In this document: piece after piece, positions 29,653 through 39,343 of the stretch
Numbering within the stretch: the first letter of the stretch is position 1
Layout: every line of letters starts with the position of its first letter
Source of the DNA: Flammeovirgaceae bacterium
GTDB lineage: Bacteria; Bacteroidota; Bacteroidia; Cytophagales; Cyclobacteriaceae
Assembly (NCBI GenBank): GCA_016712035.1
Contig: JADJRT010000003.1
Span: 272,323-336,322 of the forward strand
Direction of reading: 5' to 3'
Length of the DNA stretch: 64,000 nucleotides
The notes under the pieces: model-generated
Told to the model about the DNA's origin: nothing
What the model saw: only the letters and a program-made list of their open reading frames with translations
Databases searched by the model: none
Translations under genes and position numbers: made by a program

Positions 29653-30068
29653 CTAATATCCCTTCATCTGCAAGTAATCCTGCAAAATTATAGTGGCACT
29701 TATCTTGTCAACATTTCCCTTCACCTGCCGGTTTTTCTTATTCATACCACCGTCTATCATAGCCTGTTGCGCGATTGAACTCGTGAATCGCTCATCAATG
29801 GTTTGAATGGGGTTTCAGGGAAAGTTTTTATAAATGATTCAATAAATTTTCGAACGGCTGGGGCTGTTTCAGAATCTGTATTGTTTAGCTGCTTCGGCAT
29901 ACCAATCACTACCTCATCCACTACTTCCTGCTTAAAATAGTTGCGTAGAAATAAAAGAACCTGAGTGGTCTCAACAGTCTCCAGTGCGGTGGCTATTATT
30001 CTTAGCGGGTCCGTTACCGCTATGCCCGTGCGCTTGGTGCCATAATCTATAGCCAGAATTCGTCCCAT
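29653..30068 (-). CDS. ruvX: Putative pre-16S rRNA nuclease RuvX (YqgF), frameshifted
   Basis: RNase H-fold nuclease implicated in 16S rRNA 5'-end maturation. The N-terminus GRILAIDYGTKRTGIAVTDPL carries the first catalytic Asp, and VDEVVIGMPKQLNN is typical. The frame is lost after FPETP: one C is missing from the run near 29813. Correction gives IQTIDERFTSSIAQQAMIDGG with the second catalytic motif (DERFTS), ending LQDYLQMKGY at 29653. About 138 residues, normal for the family. Confidence 0.92.
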
Positions 30069-30085
30069 TCGGGAATTTGAAGTAT

Positions 30086-30805
30086 TTAGTTGAGTTTGGC
30101 CTTTTCGAAAAACTTCTTCTTCACCTCATTTTCGAGTGCCATCGCTTTAGGAAAAAGAATTTCATTTTCTATCCGGGCGTGCACTTTCAGGGTTTTCTCA
30201 AATTGAATTAATTCAGAATAGATAACTTTAACATGCAAAGGCGCATCGGCTGTCAGGTGATAGTCTTTCGTGATTTTTCTGATTCCCTCCATCTCATCAT
30301 CATGGGCCACATGCTCGAGGGCACATTTTTGTAACGAATATTTCTCCATGAGTTCATAGAGTCGTGAAGGATTGTATTGGCCCCGAGCTGCCCGCTCAAG
30401 CATCCTGATGTATTTAAAGAGCGAGTCTTCCTCTTCATAGATATGATGAATGAAATCTTCTAGAAAAAGCGGAAACAAGGTCTTCAAGTCCTTTTCAATT
30501 GTATTATAATCCGGATGGTTAGCCCGAAACCCTTGCAAAAGTTGCCCGATATAGGGGAGTTTATGTTTTACAAATAAATAGTGGGTGTGTTTTAAATATT
30601 CAATAATCAGATCAACCGGGTAACTGATTAAGGGTAATTCCGATTCATCAAAAATCGACTCCGGACTTTCCAGCTCACGTACCACCAAATCCACGCTCAA
30701 ACCTTTTTCCAGACAAACTTGTTCGAGTGTTTGTTCCGAAAATTCATAAAATTTAATACCGAAATAGAACAGCACATGGGCCTGCACGTTGTCCTGATCC
30801 ACCAA
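30086..30805 (-). CDS. RIC/ScdA-like di-iron protein (hemerythrin fold), start uncertain
   Basis: Resembles repair-of-iron-centres proteins (YtfE/ScdA), which mobilise iron for damaged Fe-S clusters after nitrosative or oxidative stress. Residues about 1-55 match the ScdA N-terminal domain but lack its usual cysteines. The rest is a four-helix hemerythrin-like domain with candidate ligands in FLEDFIHHIYEEEDSLF, EHVAHDDEMEG and FEKTLKVHARIENEILFPK. In-frame sequence upstream of 30805 (SLQSKSIKELVDQDN) looks like genuine protein, so the real start is probably 15-25 codons further up, behind an indel. Confidence 0.82.
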   Translation of the reverse strand: MVDQDNVQAHVLFYFGIKFYEFSEQTLEQVCLEKGLSVDLVVRELESPESIFDESELPLISYPVDLIIEYLKHTHYLFVKHKLPYIGQLLQGFRANHPDYNTIEKDLKTLFPLFLEDFIHHIYEEEDSLFKYIRMLERAARGQYNPSRLYELMEKYSLQKCALEHVAHDDEMEGIRKITKDYHLTADAPLHVKVIYSELIQFEKTLKVHARIENEILFPKAMALENEVKKKFFEKAKLN

Positions 30806-30939
30806 TTCTTTAATACTTTTACTCTGCAGGCTATTTTTTCCATCAATCAGGTAAATATAGTAAACTCATTTTAGCGAAAGTCTCACCCTAACAATTAATT
30901 TGGCGATCCGTTATAGAACTAAAATCGAAACGAAAAAGT

Positions 30940-32565
30940 ATGGAAGAGCAGAAGAATTCATCGTATCAGATTAGTTTACCATTGATTTTATGCATTGGTC
31001 TGGCCGCAGGGGTACTTATCGGAGCCAGCCTCACAAACAAAAGCGGGTCGGGCGAAATAGGCAACGATGTACAAAAAATGCGGGAGGTACTAAGCCTGAT
31101 AAAAAATGAATATGTAGATGAAGCCGAGACCGATGTGCTGGTAGAAGATGCCATTGAGCATATGCTGGGTAAATTAGATCCGCACTCCTCTTATTTATCT
31201 GCCAAAGATCAGGTAGCAGCCAATGAAGACCTTCGCGGAAATTTCGAAGGAATTGGAATTGAATTCAATATTTTTCATGATACGCTTGTTGTGGTAGCAG
31301 CCTTGAGTGGTGGCCCTTCCGAATCAGTTGGACTGCGCTCGGGCGATAAAATTGTAAAAGTAAATGAAACCAACATTGCCAGCGTAGGACTATCCACCCT
31401 GGATGTTCAAAAACATTTGAAAGGGCCGAAGGGCACGGAAGTAAAGATTGAAGTAGTCAGAAAGAATGTAAAAGAGCCTATCACGTTCACGATCATTCGA
31501 GATAAAATTCCACAGTTTTCGGTTGATGCTTCCTATATGATTAATCCTGATATCGGATATATCAAGGTGAATCGATTCTCTCAAACTACCTATAGTGAGG
31601 TGAAAGATGCTGTTAGTAAGCTAAAGAAAAGCGGCATGACTAAACTTGTACTGGATCTGCAAGGCAACCCAGGTGGTTACATGGATCAGGCCATTGGCAT
31701 TGCCGATGAGTTTTTGAAAAAAGGAGAAAAGATTGTTTTCACAAAAGGACAGGAAACAAAATATAATGAAGAGAGCTTTGCCACCGACCGCGGAGATTTT
31801 GAACAAGGGGATCTTATAATTCTTGTTAATGAGAGTAGTGCTTCAGCTTCAGAGATTGTGGCTGGGGCTTTACAGGATAACGACCGCGCATTAATTGTTG
31901 GAAGACGCTCGTATGGAAAAGGTTTAGTGCAGCGCCCTTTTAGTTTAAATGATGGTGCCGAAGTAAGACTTACTATCTCCAGGTATTACACGCCTAGCGG
32001 CCGCTCCATTCAAAAGCCTTATGATAATCTGGAGGAATACGAAAATGATATTTCCAAGCGCTATAAAAAAGGTGAGTTTTTCTCAGCAGACAGTATTCAC
32101 TTCAACGACTCGCTTAAATACGAAACGCTAAATGGACGATCGGTGTATGGCGGGGGCGGTATTATGCCCGACTACTTTGTGCCGTTAGATACAACTTCCT
32201 CCAGCAAATATTTTAACCAGCTATTTAATGCCAATATTCTGCGCGAATATGCTTTTACTTTTGCTGAGCAAAATAAAACTCAGTTGGAAGAGAAGGGTTA
32301 CACCTCATACCTGGAGAAATTTGAAGTGAACGAGGCGATGTTAAGTCGGGTGGTGGTTATGGGTATGAACGAGAAAATTACGCCTCGCCCGAATGATCTA
32401 GCCAAAAACAAACGACTCTTTCAGGTTTATCTAAAAGCAGAGATTGCACGAAACGTGTGGGATAACGAAAGTTTTTATCCGATCATTAACGAAACCAATG
32501 AAGTGTTGCAGCAGGCTATTAAACTTTTTGATCGGATACCTGAGTTGAATAGAAATAAAATGTAA
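30940..32565 (+). CDS. S41-family C-terminal processing peptidase (CtpA/Prc-like)
   Basis: Envelope serine protease that degrades or trims proteins from their C-terminus. An N-terminal membrane anchor (LPLILCIGLAAGVLIGASL) precedes an N-terminal helical part with LGKLDPHSSYLSA. A PDZ domain follows (residues about 90-180, VVVAALSGGPSESVGLRSGDKIVKVN), then the protease core with the Ser in VNESSASASEIVAGALQDNDRALIVG and the Lys in GRRSYGKGLVQ. 541 residues, intact, followed by a strong terminator, so probably monocistronic. Confidence 0.95.
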   Translation: MEEQKNSSYQISLPLILCIGLAAGVLIGASLTNKSGSGEIGNDVQKMREVLSLIKNEYVDEAETDVLVEDAIEHMLGKLDPHSSYLSAKDQVAANEDLRGNFEGIGIEFNIFHDTLVVVAALSGGPSESVGLRSGDKIVKVNETNIASVGLSTLDVQKHLKGPKGTEVKIEVVRKNVKEPITFTIIRDKIPQFSVDASYMINPDIGYIKVNRFSQTTYSEVKDAVSKLKKSGMTKLVLDLQGNPGGYMDQAIGIADEFLKKGEKIVFTKGQETKYNEESFATDRGDFEQGDLIILVNESSASASEIVAGALQDNDRALIVGRRSYGKGLVQRPFSLNDGAEVRLTISRYYTPSGRSIQKPYDNLEEYENDISKRYKKGEFFSADSIHFNDSLKYETLNGRSVYGGGGIMPDYFVPLDTTSSSKYFNQLFNANILREYAFTFAEQNKTQLEEKGYTSYLEKFEVNEAMLSRVVVMGMNEKITPRPNDLAKNKRLFQVYLKAEIARNVWDNESFYPIINETNEVLQQAIKLFDRIPELNRNKM

Positions 32566-32585
32566 TTGAACTCAGCGTTAAAAGG

Positions 32586-32619
32586 CTCACCTTGTGTTCG
32601 TGCAGGGTGAGTTTTTTTT
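32586..32619 (+). terminator. Rho-independent terminator after the S41 peptidase gene
   Basis: CTCACC (32586-32591) pairs with GGTGAG (32606-32611), with partial extension inward, followed directly by eight T (32612-32619). It lies 21 bases after the peptidase stop. Confidence 0.85.
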
Positions 32620-32656
32620 GTAATTTCACAAATCAAAATTTTTACGAATAATTACC

Positions 32657-33850
32657 ATGTATTATCATAAACTCGGAAATATTCCGCACAAGCGTCATAC
32701 ACAATTCAGGCAACCCGATGGCAGTTTGTATAAAGAAGAATTAGTTAGTTCCGAAGGGTTTTCTGGAATTTACTCTAACCTCTACCATATCCATGCGCCC
32801 ACACGAATCAAAGCGCTGAAAGACCCGATAAAGTATGGCCCCAAAATAATTCAGGACTATGCGCTGCGCCAAACTCACCTTAATACATCCAAAGTAACTA
32901 CCACAGGAGTAGATTACTTAGACGCCCGCAAAGTGCTATTGGCAAACAGTGATTGTTCCATTTCTATCTGTTCGCCATCAAAAAGAAAAATGGATTACTT
33001 CTATAAAAATGCCGAAGGCGATGAAGTTCTCTATGTGCATGATGGCAAAGGCGTATTAATTTCACCCTTTGGAAAATTAGATATCAAACAAGGCGATTAC
33101 GTGGTTATATCTCGCACCGTAATTTACAAACTGGAGTTTGAAGAAGGTCCCTTGAGATTATTGATTGTAGAATCGGCTTCGCCTGTTGAAACCGTTAAAC
33201 GGTACAGAAATGAATTGGGGCAATTAGGCGAGCACGCTCCGTACTGCGAGCGCGACATCCGGCCTCCGCATGAATTAATTACCGACACCAGTAAGGGTGA
33301 CTTTACGGTAAAAATAAAAAAGCAAGGCTATTTGCATCCCTATATCTATGATTATAGTCCATTGGACTTAGTAGGCTGGGATGGTTTTTTGTGGCCGTAT
33401 ACATTTTCTATTCACGATTTCGAACCGATTACCGGTCGCATTCATCAACCACCCCCGGTGCATCAAACTTTTCAGGCACACAATTTTGTGATCTGTTCAT
33501 TCGTACCTCGTTTATTCGATTATCATCCGCTGGCGATACCTGCTCCATACAACCACAGCAACATCGACAGTGACGAGGTGTTGTATTATGCCGAAGGAAA
33601 TTTTATGAGTCGCAGAGGCATTGAGCGGGGTTCCTTTACTTTACATCCGGGAGGCTTGCCTCATGGGCCGCATCCGGGCACGGTAGAAAAAAGCATTGGA
33701 GCAAAAGAAACGCATGAGTTGGCTGTAATGGTTGACACCTTTCGGCCGCTTTTCCTTACGGAAGATTCGCTGGAATTTTTAGATGATAAATATCCGATGA
33801 GCTGGACGGACAATTCAGAAGGCGGCTTTCATGAAGTAAATACACCTTAA
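32657..33850 (+). CDS. hmgA: Homogentisate 1,2-dioxygenase
   Basis: Fe(II) ring-cleaving dioxygenase of tyrosine/phenylalanine catabolism, converting homogentisate to maleylacetoacetate. Cupin-fold protein whose metal-ligand region YNHSNIDSDEVLYYAEGNFM supplies the His and Glu. The second His lies in LHPGGLPHGPHPG near residue 340. At 397 residues it is the bacterial short form. No other tyrosine-degradation gene is in the window. The leader after the terminator is short (37 bases). Confidence 0.95.
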   Translation: MYYHKLGNIPHKRHTQFRQPDGSLYKEELVSSEGFSGIYSNLYHIHAPTRIKALKDPIKYGPKIIQDYALRQTHLNTSKVTTTGVDYLDARKVLLANSDCSISICSPSKRKMDYFYKNAEGDEVLYVHDGKGVLISPFGKLDIKQGDYVVISRTVIYKLEFEEGPLRLLIVESASPVETVKRYRNELGQLGEHAPYCERDIRPPHELITDTSKGDFTVKIKKQGYLHPYIYDYSPLDLVGWDGFLWPYTFSIHDFEPITGRIHQPPPVHQTFQAHNFVICSFVPRLFDYHPLAIPAPYNHSNIDSDEVLYYAEGNFMSRRGIERGSFTLHPGGLPHGPHPGTVEKSIGAKETHELAVMVDTFRPLFLTEDSLEFLDDKYPMSWTDNSEGGFHEVNTP

Positions 33851-33874
33851 ATTTATTCAATTAATAATATGCTT

Positions 33875-34591
33875 ATGAAAAAGATATTTTTGTTCTGCCT
33901 CATCTCTATCAGCATTACATCGTTTTCGCAAAATTTAAATCTCACGGGTGCCTGGCAGAGTGGTCCGGATGAAAATCGTACTGTAATGATTGTAGCAGGT
34001 AAGTTTTTTTCCGCTGTCGTTTATAATAAAAAAGATAATAGTTACATCGGTACATACGGAGGCGCGTGGCGCATCGAAAAAAATCAGTTTATTGAAACCC
34101 ATGAATTCAATACGATGAAACCGGAATGGATTGGTACAGAAAAAAAATCAGAAGTATCTTTGAAAAAGGATAAACTAAATTTCAATACAAAAGATAGTAA
34201 CGAAGCCTTTACACGAATTGATGATGGAAAACCCGGTGCCTTAGCGGGAGCCTGGTTGTTTACGGGCCGCGTTACTGAAACAGGTATTGAAAAAAGAACT
34301 CCAGGCGCACGAAGAACTATGAAAATTCTGTCTGGCACACGCTTTCAATGGATTGCCTACAATGTGGAAACCAAAGAATTCTTTGGAACCGGGGGCGGCA
34401 CCTATACATCCGTGGAGGGTAAGTACACGGAAACCATTGACGTTTTTTCCAGAGACAATAGTCGTGTAGGCGCAAAGCTTGATTTTGATTTTTCGCTCAA
34501 TGCGGAAGGCGACTGGAACCACAGCGGCAAAAGCAGTAAAGGTGATCCGATTAACGAAATCTGGTCGAAGCGGGAAAAAATTGGCTTCTAA
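33875..34591 (+). CDS. Secreted lipocalin-like protein with an internal duplication
   Basis: Exported protein of unknown function; start at the second Met gives the signal peptide MKKIFLFCLISISITSFS ending at QN (an ATG at 33869 adds two residues). The mature part consists of two similar halves. LTGAWQSGPDENRTVMIVAG with YIGTYGGAWRIEKNQFIET aligns with LAGAWLFTGR, TMKILSGTRFQWIAY and FFGTGGGTYTSVEGKYTET. Each half resembles the lipocalin-like beta domain common in Bacteroidota. Lies 18 bases after hmgA and could be co-transcribed, though a role in tyrosine catabolism is not implied. Confidence 0.75.
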   Translation: MKKIFLFCLISISITSFSQNLNLTGAWQSGPDENRTVMIVAGKFFSAVVYNKKDNSYIGTYGGAWRIEKNQFIETHEFNTMKPEWIGTEKKSEVSLKKDKLNFNTKDSNEAFTRIDDGKPGALAGAWLFTGRVTETGIEKRTPGARRTMKILSGTRFQWIAYNVETKEFFGTGGGTYTSVEGKYTETIDVFSRDNSRVGAKLDFDFSLNAEGDWNHSGKSSKGDPINEIWSKREKIGF

Positions 34592-34627
34592 ATTTGCTGA
34601 ACCAATCACGGGTAGCTAACCATTGCT

Positions 34628-35077
34628 ATGGATTCATTTTCATTGCCGATACAAGTTCGTTGGTCCGACATTGATCAAAACCGACATCTCCGTCATTCCG
34701 CCTATTACGATTATGGCGCTACCGTTCGTATCGATTGCTTTTCAAAGCACGGCCTTACCAATTTAAAATTTGAAGAGCTTCGTATCGGCCCTATTCTCTT
34801 TCGTGAAGAAGCGATCTTTAAGAGAGAAATAAAGTTTGAAGACAGCGTAACCATCGATCTTATGGTTACCAAAGCCACGCCCGATTTCAGCCGTTGGAGT
34901 ATTCGCCATCATTTCTATAAAGCAGATGGAACCTTATCGGCTATTATTAATTTAGATGGCGCCTGGATTGATGTGCTAAAAAGAAAATTGGCGGTGCCTG
35001 ATTTATTTATCCAAAAAGTGTTTGAAGATTTTCCAAAAGCACAGGACTTTGAAATAATTCCTCTCGTTAAGAAATAA
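34628..35077 (+). CDS. Acyl-CoA thioesterase of the 4HBT hot-dog family
   Basis: 149-residue hot-dog fold protein with the family opening VRWSDIDQNRHLRHSAYYDYG; the Asp and following residues match the 4-hydroxybenzoyl-CoA thioesterase active site. Later segments GPILFREEAIFKREIKFED are typical of FadM/YbgC-like enzymes. Substrate unknown. Third gene of the plus-strand run beginning with hmgA; convergent with purN with no gap. Confidence 0.87.
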   Translation: MDSFSLPIQVRWSDIDQNRHLRHSAYYDYGATVRIDCFSKHGLTNLKFEELRIGPILFREEAIFKREIKFEDSVTIDLMVTKATPDFSRWSIRHHFYKADGTLSAIINLDGAWIDVLKRKLAVPDLFIQKVFEDFPKAQDFEIIPLVKK

Positions 35078-35659
35078 TTATTTAGTTTCATTAACCCATT
35101 GTTCAATCACGCGTGGATAATGCGCATGTTCAAGCCGCTGTACTTGTTCAGCAATTTGTTCTACTGAAAACTTGGGGTGGATCGGGCATTTTCCCTGAAA
35201 CAAAATTCTACCTTCATCGTATTGTTCATTCACTTCGTGGATCGTAATACCCGTCTCGCGTTCACTGGCAGCTTTAACCGCTTCATGAACTTTACTTCCA
35301 TACATTCCCTTGCCGCCAAACTTAGGCAGTAAAGCCGGATGAATATTGATGATGCGTTGTCGATAGGCCCGAACAAGATTGGGTGGAATCATCCAAAGAA
35401 ATCCAGCCAGAACAACATGTGTTACTCCTGCCTCTTTCAACCAACTAATTACTTCATCGCTTTCGCGGAGCTGAGTTTTTGAAAACACCCGGGCTGGCAA
35501 ACCAAACTTTTCTGCCCGTTGCAAACCAACAGCCTGCGGATTATTGCTAAGCACACAGGCTACTTCTATGGTTGCATGATTATTGAAATACAAAAAAATT
35601 TTCTCAGCATTAGAACCACTTCCCGATAGAAAAACTGCCAACCGTATAGGTTTAGTCAT
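35078..35659 (-). CDS. purN: Phosphoribosylglycinamide formyltransferase
   Basis: Transfers a formyl group from 10-formyl-THF to GAR in purine synthesis. The Rossmann-like N-terminus AVFLSGSGSNAEKIF, the AGFLWMIPPNLV stretch, the catalytic motif INIHPALLPKFGGKGMYG (Asn, His) and the later Asp of EQYDEGRILFQG are present. 193 residues, intact. Stands alone, away from purH in this window. Confidence 0.96.
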   Translation of the reverse strand: MTKPIRLAVFLSGSGSNAEKIFLYFNNHATIEVACVLSNNPQAVGLQRAEKFGLPARVFSKTQLRESDEVISWLKEAGVTHVVLAGFLWMIPPNLVRAYRQRIINIHPALLPKFGGKGMYGSKVHEAVKAASERETGITIHEVNEQYDEGRILFQGKCPIHPKFSVEQIAEQVQRLEHAHYPRVIEQWVNETK

Positions 35660-35710
35660 GGACGCAAAGAAAAGAAATTAGACAAGACCTTGAAACTCAT
35701 TCGGCTGGAT

Positions 35711-36565
35711 TCAGATAAATACCATACTCATAATGCCCAACAGCATAATCGTCTTACACCATTGGCTTAGCCAATAAAAATCTTTGCGCGTATCGGCCGG
35801 AAGCAATCGTGCCAAAAGCAAGCCCAGCGGAACAAAAAGAAAAATCAGAAAATAAGAAAGTGGCAATTGGGTATACCGGGTATTTAACAGCAATACAGAA
35901 GTAGCAAGTAAAAAAAGCAAGAGATACAAAACCCACTTTGTTTTGCGAATACCCCAAATAATAGGCAAGGTTTTACATCCAAACGTGTTGTCACCCTTTA
36001 AGTCTTCCATGTCTTTAACAATTTCTCGAATCAGCGTCATGAAGAATGCGAAGAGCGCATAAATGATTACCAGCGGATTATTTGAATAATAGACAATGCT
36101 CACCAGTAAAACAGAAACAGCCGTTAGCCAGGCAACCACAAAATTTCCAACAAATGGCTGACGTTTAAGACTGTTGGAATACCACCAAAGCAAAAACACC
36201 GACATAAAATGAATTACACCTATTCGCCAGCCCAGGATAAATCCAAGCGCGATGCCTGTTAACGAAAGAACACTATGAAAAAATAAGGCATACCTGCGCG
36301 TAATACCTTTGCCGATTACAACCCGACCGGGCTTATTAATCAAGTCTATCTTGATGTCGTAATAATCATTGATAATGTAACCGGCCGCAGCGATTATTGC
36401 CGTAGAGGTGGCCAATAGAAAAAGACGCCAATCATAAAATAATCTTTTGTCAATCAGAAGGACTGCTGTGAAATATTGAGCCATTCCTATAATGACCAGA
36501 TTCCAAAACCGGGTAAGGCGCAAAAGCGCACGAATAGTGAACGGTTGGGATTTTTCTGTGGACAT
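35711..36565 (-). CDS. UbiA-family prenyltransferase
   Basis: Polytopic membrane enzyme with the two Asp-rich UbiA motifs, NDYYDIKIDLINKPGR (residues about 66-81) and KDMEDLKGDNTFG (about 188-200), which bind the Mg-prenyl-diphosphate. About eight hydrophobic helices. Homologues in this phylum are usually annotated as geranylgeranylglycerol-phosphate geranylgeranyltransferase-like; a quinone- or homogentisate-type acceptor cannot be excluded. Note hmgA at 3 kb distance. Intact, 284 residues. Confidence 0.88.
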   Translation of the reverse strand: MSTEKSQPFTIRALLRLTRFWNLVIIGMAQYFTAVLLIDKRLFYDWRLFLLATSTAIIAAAGYIINDYYDIKIDLINKPGRVVIGKGITRRYALFFHSVLSLTGIALGFILGWRIGVIHFMSVFLLWWYSNSLKRQPFVGNFVVAWLTAVSVLLVSIVYYSNNPLVIIYALFAFFMTLIREIVKDMEDLKGDNTFGCKTLPIIWGIRKTKWVLYLLLFLLATSVLLLNTRYTQLPLSYFLIFLFVPLGLLLARLLPADTRKDFYWLSQWCKTIMLLGIMSMVFI

Positions 36566-36643
36566 TTGCCGTAAAGATAGTCAGATGCTAGATACTTGAT
36601 TCTGGCGTCTGGTTTCAAGAATCAAGTATCCAGCGACTATATT

Positions 36644-39090
36644 TTAAAATCTCAATGCTACCATCAGCAAATAATTTCTTCCTGCCTGTGGATAATAAAA
36701 GTTCTGACGATATTCTGTAGTGCCGCCCAGGTAGCCGTAGGTGTAACCATTGGAGGAATATTGCACATTAAAAATATTGTTGGCCAACACGCTAACCGAA
36801 ACCTCTTTCATGAAGCTTGGCTGGAAGCGATAAGACAATCGAAAATCATTAATAAAATAAGCATCGATACTCCGGCTCGCATTCGTTGTGTTATCCAAAA
36901 ATTGCCCGCCTACATATTTGGTGAGAAACCCAGCCTCCACACCTTTAAGCGGCATATAGAAAAACCCATACCCAGCAATAATATTTGGAGAAAAGGCTAT
37001 ATCTGTGTTTGTATACGTAGTGACCACTTCATTGTATTCCTCAAAGTCAGCTCCATAATCATACATCACTTCATTAAATTCTTTTATTCGGTTTTGACTC
37101 AAAGTAAAATTTGCGTTCCATAATACTTTCGAACTAATCCGAATTGATCCATCCAATTCAATACCAGTCCGGTAGCTATTATCCACATTAGTCCGAACAA
37201 TTGCGCCTACATCATTTAACTCACCGGTAGGTACTAATTGATTTTTGTAATTCATCCAATAATAATTCACATTCAGATTTAAGCGGCTTAGTGTAAATCG
37301 CCAACCTGCTTCGACATTATGGAGTGTTTCATGCTTCGGAATTCTATCTGCCGGGGCATCAATAAAATCGTTGCGCACTGGTTCGCGATTACCCACCGCA
37401 TACGAGGCATACCACTGTTGCTTGTCGGTTGCTTGATACGTAAACCCAAACTTAGGATTAAAGAAATTATATTGCTGATCTACACTAAAATCAAATTGCT
37501 TATTCTCCTTTCCGGATGCCTGATAGGAAACCCCTCTGTACTGAAGATCAATAAAACCGGTAAACCTTTCGGTAAACTGGTAATTACTTTTCCAATAAAC
37601 CGTAAAATCATTTTTCTCACCGCGATTAAAATAGTATTGATAATCTTTGGGTACGTCTGAAATCTGAGCCCAGATAATCTGACCAAAGTGATCGCCTACG
37701 TATTGATTCCACGCACCACCTATAACAGAACTTAATTTTTCCTTTTCGTAGTTAGCCGAGTAAGTAATTCCATAAAAGTTATTATTCAACCAGCGCCTGC
37801 GCACCAAATCTGTAGAAGTAATCGTATCCCACCTACCACCCCATTACTCAGCCCATAGTTTTCAAAATCATCCGCATACCGATATTCTTCATAATAGCCG
37901 CGGCCATAGGTGTAATGCAATGCCGCATTTAAAGTAAGTGATTCTGAAAATCGGTTCGAGGTATGAAGTTGATAGTGATCTTGCGCATAATCATCCACCT
38001 GATTATCGTACGTGTAAATATTAAAGGTGCGGCCGGAAGATAGCAGGTTATCCGTTTGCTCCTGATTCCACCCTTCTATCGATGCCGTTTCAAGCATCGC
38101 TTCCTCATCGTTATTCAATCGCGATTCAGGCGCACCATACCAACTCTGATACGTAATTTCCTTTCCGCCAAATACAATAGCCTTGATCATAGTTTTCTTT
38201 CCATAATATCCACCGGCTAAATAGTATGATTTTAAATCAGCACTGGCCCGATCAATGTAGCCATCTGATCTAATCTGAGAAACGCGACCATCAAACACAA
38301 ATTTGTCGTTGATCAATCCTGTACCAAAGGCTATCGTATTTCTGAGCGTGCCGAATGATCCAAAAGAATTTACTAGATCGGCATACGCTTTATCGTTGCG
38401 GGTATTGGTTTGCAGGTTTACGCTGGCGCCAAAAGCACCTGCTCCGTTTGTTGAAGTACCCACGCCTCGTTGCACCTGTACACTTTGCGTGGAAGAAGCA
38501 AGATCGGGCGTGTTCACCCAAAACACACCCTGACTTTCGCTGTCGTTTACCGGAATACCGTTGATTGTAACATTAATTCGGGTGGCATCGCTTCCGCGGA
38601 TGCGCAGACCTGTATAACCAACACCCGCCCCGGCATCAGAGGTTGTAACCAACGAGGGCGTCCAGTTAAGCGTTAAGGGAAGATCCTGACCAAAGTTTTG
38701 TTTTTGAAGTAAGGCTTTATTAATGGTGGTAAACGTTGTGGGGCTTTTTTCAGTAACACGGGTAGCCGATACAATTACCTGATCCGTCATTAAAATATCT
38801 TCCTCCAATAAAACAGTAATCCAATCGCTTGCCCCTGTTGAAATTGAAATCACCTGTGATTTGTATCCAATAAAACGGATTTCCGCTGCATAATCCCCCG
38901 GTGGTTGTTGAGTAAAAACAAAGTATCCATTCTCATCTGTAACCGAAAATTGTTTTAATTCTTTGAGTTCTACCGTTGCACCTGCTAATGGCTCATTAGT
39001 TCTACCATCCTTCACATAGCCTTGAATGATTTGCGACTCTGCGTGTATGAACAACACCAGCAAGGCTACCGACATCATAAACTTTAACAT
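36644..39090 (-). CDS. TonB-dependent outer-membrane receptor under a TPP riboswitch, frameshifted
   Basis: Outer-membrane active transporter. Signal peptide MLKFMMSVALLVLFIHAESQ; CarboxypepD-like domain (residues about 22-100, IIQGYVKDGRTNEPLAGATVELKEL); plug domain with NFGQDLPLTLNWTPSLVTTSDAG, GLRIRGSDATRINVTINGIPVND and VQVQRGVGTSTNGAGAFGASV. The beta-barrel closes with ...QNFYYPQAGRNYLLMVALRF, ending in aromatic Phe as outer-membrane barrels do. One G is missing from the run at 37839-37842; correction joins NGGGRWDTITSTDLVRRRWLNN. The TPP aptamer upstream indicates regulation by thiamin pyrophosphate, making thiamin or a precursor the likely cargo (inferred from regulation). No inner-membrane thiamin permease is in the window. 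Confidence 0.93.
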
Positions 39091-39149
39091 GATTACTTCT
39101 AGTTTAAACCCGCAGGCACACCGGGGAATGTACCTTACTTACGTGTTTT

Positions 39150-39232
39150 ATCTGCCTCCCTTCGTCCGCATTACCGGCATCAGGTTCTATGGGTATAATC
39201 TCAGCCCTATTATTTGGCACCCCCCGTCATGA
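39150..39232 (-). ncRNA. TPP (thiamin pyrophosphate) riboswitch
   Basis: On the minus strand the conserved THI-box blocks appear in order: GGTGCC (39221-39216), GGCTGAGA (39206-39199), ACCC (39194-39191), GAACCTGATG (39187-39178), CCGGTAATGCGG, and CGAAGGGAGG (39164-39155). These are the pyrimidine- and pyrophosphate-sensing helices of the TPP aptamer. It lies 60 bases upstream of the TonB-receptor ATG. No T-rich terminator follows; a GC-rich imperfect hairpin at about 39108-39126 lies between aptamer and start, so control of translation initiation seems more likely than termination (inference). Confidence 0.95.
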
Positions 39233-39343
39233 TTTTCTTTCATGACAGGGCAAAGTAACGATGACTTTATCTATTTTGCAATGCACTTCAGGAATATTGG
39301 ATGCTGGTTTCTGAGAGCAACTTAAACTGTTGAACATTCTATT

